This document shows, in pieces, positions 54,160 through 64,000 of a stretch of 64,000 nucleotides of DNA. This stretch comes from Zhihengliuella halotolerans (GTDB taxonomy: Bacteria; Actinomycetota; Actinomycetes; Actinomycetales; Micrococcaceae). Every line of letters begins with the position of its first letter. Position 1 is the first letter of the stretch. Position numbers and translations under genes: made by a program. The notes under the pieces are model-generated. The model was not told the origin of the DNA and did no database searches. It saw nothing but the letters and a program-made list of their open reading frames with translations. The stretch is from assembly GCF_004217565.1 (NCBI RefSeq), contig NZ_SHLA01000001.1:62001-126000 (forward strand), read 5' to 3'.

Positions 54160-54188
54160 TTGACAAGCTGAAACAACTGAGGTAAGAT
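54160..54188 (+). promoter_or_regulatory. rRNA operon promoter P2
   Basis: A perfect -35 (TTGACA) and a good -10 (TAAGAT) are spaced by 17 bases, the strongest sigma-70 type promoter in the window. CarD of this genome would be expected to act here; that is known of the family, not seen. Confidence 0.85.
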
Positions 54189-54252
54189 ATAAAAGTTGCC
54201 GCGAATTGAGCGGATCGGCCGGAAAGAGGCTGGTTGGTAAAGCGTGTGTGTC

Positions 54253-54275
54253 TGTTGTTTGAGAACTCAATAGTG
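54253..54275 (+). promoter_or_regulatory. rRNA leader antitermination-type element
   Basis: GTTTGAGAACTCAATAGTG in the leader matches the conserved element found ahead of actinobacterial 16S genes and recurs with three changes in the 16S-23S spacer (56328-56350). It is thought to load antitermination factors such as NusB/NusE. Confidence 0.6.
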
Positions 54276-54423
54276 TGCCAAGTTTGTTGATACCAAATTT
54301 TATTTGGTGAATGGCTGTCCGGTTCGCACCCCCGTGTGGGCTTGGATGGCAATTTGCCAGGATTTTTGAACTGCGACGCGGGTCTTGTTTTCCCTTGATT
54401 CGTTGTCGTGTTTCGTATGTTTT

Positions 54424-59614
<5,191 letters not shown>

Positions 59615-59835
59615 AAACACCACCACCCACGCTTCAATTGTGGGAGTTCTGGTGGCATGATTGCTACGCGTCCACTATGCGGTACCGAAACAACAACTTT
59701 TGTTTCGATGTAACCGAATAACCGCCACAACCCCGTCCCTTTTGTTGGATGGGTGGGTGGCACCACGATGAAAGATCGTGGCCCAGGTTTTCCCCCGACA
59801 ACATGCCTTCGTGTGTGTGACTGGTGGGTGCTAGG
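59615..59835 (+). other. 23S-5S spacer
   Basis: This 221-base transcribed spacer shows no tRNA or ORF. It contains inverted arms likely to take part in pre-rRNA processing. Confidence 0.7.
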
Positions 59836-59953
59836 GTTACGGCGGTCATAGCGTGGGGGAAACGCCCGGTCCCATACCGAACCCGGAAGCTAAGACCCAC
59901 TGCGCCGATGGTACTGCACTCGGGAGGGTGTGGGAGAGTAGGTCACCGCCGGA
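59836..59953 (+). rRNA. rrf: 5S ribosomal RNA
   Basis: GTTACGGCGGTCATAGCG at the 5' end pairs with CACCGCCGGAC at the 3' end; CCCGGTCCCATACCGAACCCG and GGGAGAGTAGG are the conserved loops. The length is about 118 bases. Confidence 0.96.
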
Positions 59954-59968
59954 CACTCATTAAGAGGA

Positions 59969-60000
59969 CAGGCCTCGCAACAGAGATGTTGCGAGGCCTG
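59969..60000 (+). terminator. Terminator of the rRNA operon
   Basis: A perfect 13-bp stem (CAGGCCTCGCAAC and complement) with an AGAGAT loop is followed by ACCCATTT, about 15 bases after 5S. Confidence 0.82.
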
Positions 60001-60074
60001 ACCCATTTAACATGTAGCTCGGCCCGCGCACATCCACCGGTCGCTTCAGGCGCGCTCGGCGGTACTGTGGAGGG

Positions 60075-60557
60075 ATGCACGGACTTTTCTCACACGCACC
60101 TGCCCCCGAGCCGGGCCCGAGCTCGGATGCTGACGTCGATCCGCTCCGCTTCAGCGTCCGCGTCCCGGTCGGCAGCGACCGAGCATTCGAGGGTTTCACC
60201 GAATACGTTCATCTTTGGTGGCCGGTCGACGAGCACTCGCATTTCGGCGACGGCGCACATATGAGCCTGGACGTCGACGGCCTGTCCGAGGACTCCCCAT
60301 CCGGGGAAACGCATAGATGGGCGAGTCTACTGGAGGCCCAGGCGCCGGCGCGCATAGAACTGAGCTGCACATACAACTTTGAGGACTTGGCGCCCAGCCA
60401 TGTTGTCGTCGCCTTCCGATCCGCCGGCAGCGAGACTCAGGTCGAGCTCACGCACACTGGCTTGGCCGTGGGCGAGGACGGGCAGCGTCAGGCGGAAGTT
60501 TATGCGTGTTGGGGCCCGATCCTCGAGCGGTTCGCGCGATTCATGGGCGCCCGGTAG
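60075..60557 (+). CDS. SRPBCC-fold protein
   Basis: This 160-residue protein looks like a START/SRPBCC (AHSA1-like) domain that binds hydrophobic ligands: it has RFSVRVPVGSDRAFEGFTEYVHLWWP near the N-terminus (the typical first strand and helix), a central run of strands, and the C-terminal helix GPILERFARFMGAR. The ligand and role are unknown. It ends 5 bases before the start of the FAD oxidase gene, so the two are likely one transcript. Confidence 0.8.
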   Translation: MHGLFSHAPAPEPGPSSDADVDPLRFSVRVPVGSDRAFEGFTEYVHLWWPVDEHSHFGDGAHMSLDVDGLSEDSPSGETHRWASLLEAQAPARIELSCTYNFEDLAPSHVVVAFRSAGSETQVELTHTGLAVGEDGQRQAEVYACWGPILERFARFMGAR

Positions 60558-60562
60558 AAGCC

Positions 60563-61963
60563 GTGCCGAACAACCAAACCACAGTGGATGGACAGCACGT
60601 CGCGGCGCTGCGCGATCGGATCGATCCTGACGGAAGATCGGGGAAGGTCCAGGACTCCGCGGCAACTCGCATCGCCTACTGCCGCGACTTCGGCCCCCGC
60701 GAGGACGATTTCCTGCCCGCCTTCGTTGTCTTCGCCGAATGCGTCGAGGATGTCCAAGCGGTCCTTTCCTACGCCAACGACCACGCAGTGCCCGTCATCG
60801 CCCGCGGGGCAGGCACGGGTGTTTCGGGCGGCGTGAACGCGAGCGAAAACTGTATCGTTCTGAGCCTTGAGCGGATGGACCGAATACTCGAGATCCGCCC
60901 CGAGGACGAAGTGGCCGTGGTCGAGCCAGGAGTCGTCAACGGGGACCTGGGAGACGCGGTCGCCGAGTACGGGCTCATGTATGCCCCAGATCCCGCAAGC
61001 TACCGGCAGTCGACGATCGGTGGCAACGTGGCAACGAATGCCGGCGGTCTGAGATGCGCCAAATACGGCGTCACGAGGGACTCGGTGCTGGGGCTCGACG
61101 TCGTCCTCGCGGACGGGACGCTTCTGCATACCGGCAGAAGCACATTCAAAGGGGTGGCCGGATACGACCTGACCAGCCTCTTCGTAGGCTCAGAAGGAAC
61201 CCTCGGGGTCGTCGTCTCGGCGACGGTGCGCTTGCGTTACCTCAGCCCCGAGTCCCGTTCGATCGCGGCGTTCTTCCCGACCGTGGAGGCGGCCGCGGCG
61301 GGTGTCCTGGCCGTTGGTCGGCATCGAGTGCAGCCGGCGATCATGGAGTTTCTCGACGCGGGCACCATGGCGGTCATCGACGCCGGTTTCGGCACGGATC
61401 TCGCGAGCAGGGGAGGGGCGCTCCTGCTGGTGCGGACCGACGGCCACGGCGCACGCGTCGAGGAAGCGATTGTGCGGGAGGCGCTGACGAGGCTCGGTGC
61501 CCAGCTCGCCGCAGCCGGCGACGACATCGCCGCTCGGCTCATCGAAATGCGGCGCTCTAGCCGAGGCGACATTCAGGACGACGAATATCGTGTAGGCGAA
61601 GACGTCGCCGTCCCGCGTTCCCAACTAGTCGCCTACGTGCACCGGCTGAGTGAGATAGCGACCGAGCACGGTGTCATGTTGCGGATTGTCGCGCACGCGG
61701 GTGACGGAAATCTGCATCCGACCTTCTGGGTCGCACCGGAGGACGGGGCTGATGGCCTCGAACGTCTCGCTCGGGCCTTGGACGAGTCCGTGCGAGGAGC
61801 TCTGGATGCGGGAGGCACGATCACCGGAGAGCACGGCATCGGCCAGTTCAAACGTCGCTGGCTGGGGTGGGAACAGCAGGAGGAGGTCCTCGAACTGCAG
61901 CGCCAGATCAAAAAGCTCTTCGACCCCCACGGCATACTCAACCCCGGTAAGGCCATCCTCTAG
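60563..61963 (+). CDS. FAD-binding oxidase, GlcD/D-lactate dehydrogenase type
   Basis: This 466-residue flavoprotein belongs to the PCMH/VAO family, which includes the glycolate oxidase subunit GlcD and D-2-hydroxyacid dehydrogenases. The FAD loop is PVIARGAGTGVSGGV, followed by STIGGNVATNAGG and GSEGTLGVVV; the C-terminal cap has HAGDGNLHPTFW (metal-binding histidines) and TGEHGIGQFKRRW. The exact hydroxy-acid is not decided by sequence. The GTG at 60563 is chosen because the frame before it belongs to the SRPBCC gene. It has a weak ribosome binding site, suggesting coupling to that gene. Confidence 0.9.
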   Translation: MPNNQTTVDGQHVAALRDRIDPDGRSGKVQDSAATRIAYCRDFGPREDDFLPAFVVFAECVEDVQAVLSYANDHAVPVIARGAGTGVSGGVNASENCIVLSLERMDRILEIRPEDEVAVVEPGVVNGDLGDAVAEYGLMYAPDPASYRQSTIGGNVATNAGGLRCAKYGVTRDSVLGLDVVLADGTLLHTGRSTFKGVAGYDLTSLFVGSEGTLGVVVSATVRLRYLSPESRSIAAFFPTVEAAAAGVLAVGRHRVQPAIMEFLDAGTMAVIDAGFGTDLASRGGALLLVRTDGHGARVEEAIVREALTRLGAQLAAAGDDIAARLIEMRRSSRGDIQDDEYRVGEDVAVPRSQLVAYVHRLSEIATEHGVMLRIVAHAGDGNLHPTFWVAPEDGADGLERLARALDESVRGALDAGGTITGEHGIGQFKRRWLGWEQQEEVLELQRQIKKLFDPHGILNPGKAIL

Positions 61964-62058
61964 GGAGCGGCGCCTGTTGGTTGCCCCCGTCCGGCGGGGC
62001 TCTCCCAATTAGGCGTTTGCGAACCGAGCCGGTAAAGTAGTTGAGGTCGCTGAGACGC

Positions 62059-62135
<77 letters not shown>

Positions 62136-62141
62136 CGGTTG

Positions 62142-62171
62142 AAAAGGCCGGCTCTAATGAGCCGGCCTTTT
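62142..62171 (+). terminator. Rho-independent terminator of tRNA-Pro
   Basis: A perfect 13-bp stem (AAAAGGCCGGCTC and complement) with a TAAT loop ends in TTTT, 7 bases after the encoded CCA. Confidence 0.9.
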
Positions 62172-62241
62172 CTGCGTTTCGGTTCCCGCCGAGAGCCCCC
62201 TGAAGAGGGCGGATTCGGATTCGTAGGGACGCCGTCGTATT

Positions 62242-64000
<1,759 letters not shown>

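Overview
The window is high-GC chromosomal DNA of an actinobacterium, most likely a member of the Micrococcaceae (Arthrobacter, Kocuria and relatives). The evidence is the 16S and 23S rRNA sequence type, an rRNA operon with no tRNA in its 16S-23S spacer, GTG and TTG starts, dense genes with ATGA overlaps, and conserved actinobacterial gene orders: gpmA-phoU-senX3-regX3, carD-ispD-ispF-cysS-rlmB, tmk-holB, and tadA/upp beside tRNA-Ser. I cannot fix the genus from sequence alone. I see no IS element, prophage or CRISPR array, so this is mostly core genome.

Layout. 0-1.5 kb: the end of a sugar ABC importer (two permeases, the first cut by the window edge). 1.5-5.7 kb: luxS with a divergent nucleosidase, a GNAT acetyltransferase, proline dehydrogenase, tRNA-Ser(CGA), tadA and upp. 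5.7-10 kb: a PhoP-like response regulator/kinase pair, an orphan winged-helix regulator, a SixA-like phosphatase and tRNA-Arg(ACG). 10-15.6 kb: pckG behind a CRP-like palindrome, a PadR regulator coupled to an alpha/beta-hydrolase with no nucleophile serine, an acidic protein coupled to manB. 15.7-22.2 kb: a small membrane ORF, a RecQ-like helicase with a C-terminal phosphoribosyltransferase-like domain, a membrane-anchored protein with three repeats, and a YtcJ-like amidohydrolase with an MFS transporter. 22.2-33.3 kb: a second GNAT enzyme, tRNA-Ser(GCT), prolyl oligopeptidase, an FAD/NAD(P)-binding protein, a large secreted nuclease, tRNA-Ser(TGA), a quinone oxidoreductase, a conserved hypothetical gene, an aldo/keto reductase and tRNA-Thr(CGT). 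33.3-49.5 kb: a lipoprotein peptidase, holB, tmk, a Cys/Met-metabolism PLP enzyme, gpmA, phoU/senX3/regX3, a lipoprotein, carD, ispD-ispF, cysS and rlmB. 47.4-54 kb: glgX-glgE-glgB. 54-60 kb: a complete 16S-23S-5S operon with two recognisable promoters. 60-64 kb: an SRPBCC protein, a GlcD-like FAD oxidase, tRNA-Pro(CGG), and a TPP riboswitch controlling thiC, which runs off the window.

How genes work together. LuxS and the nucleosidase form the two-step SAH detoxification route that releases AI-2 precursor. SenX3/RegX3/PhoU form the phosphate-sensing module. GlgX, GlgE and GlgB build and trim alpha-glucan. IspD and IspF are adjacent steps of the MEP isoprenoid route. TadA supplies the inosine needed by the tRNA-Arg(ACG) encoded in this window.

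I do not see a clearly undescribed multi-gene system. The most unusual material is the 15.7-19.2 kb stretch (helicase-PRTase fusion, small membrane ORF, triple-repeat membrane protein), the hydrolase without a nucleophile downstream of PadR, the CRP-like palindromes at pckG and the orphan regulator, and a 21-codon ORF with a strong ribosome binding site in front of carD.
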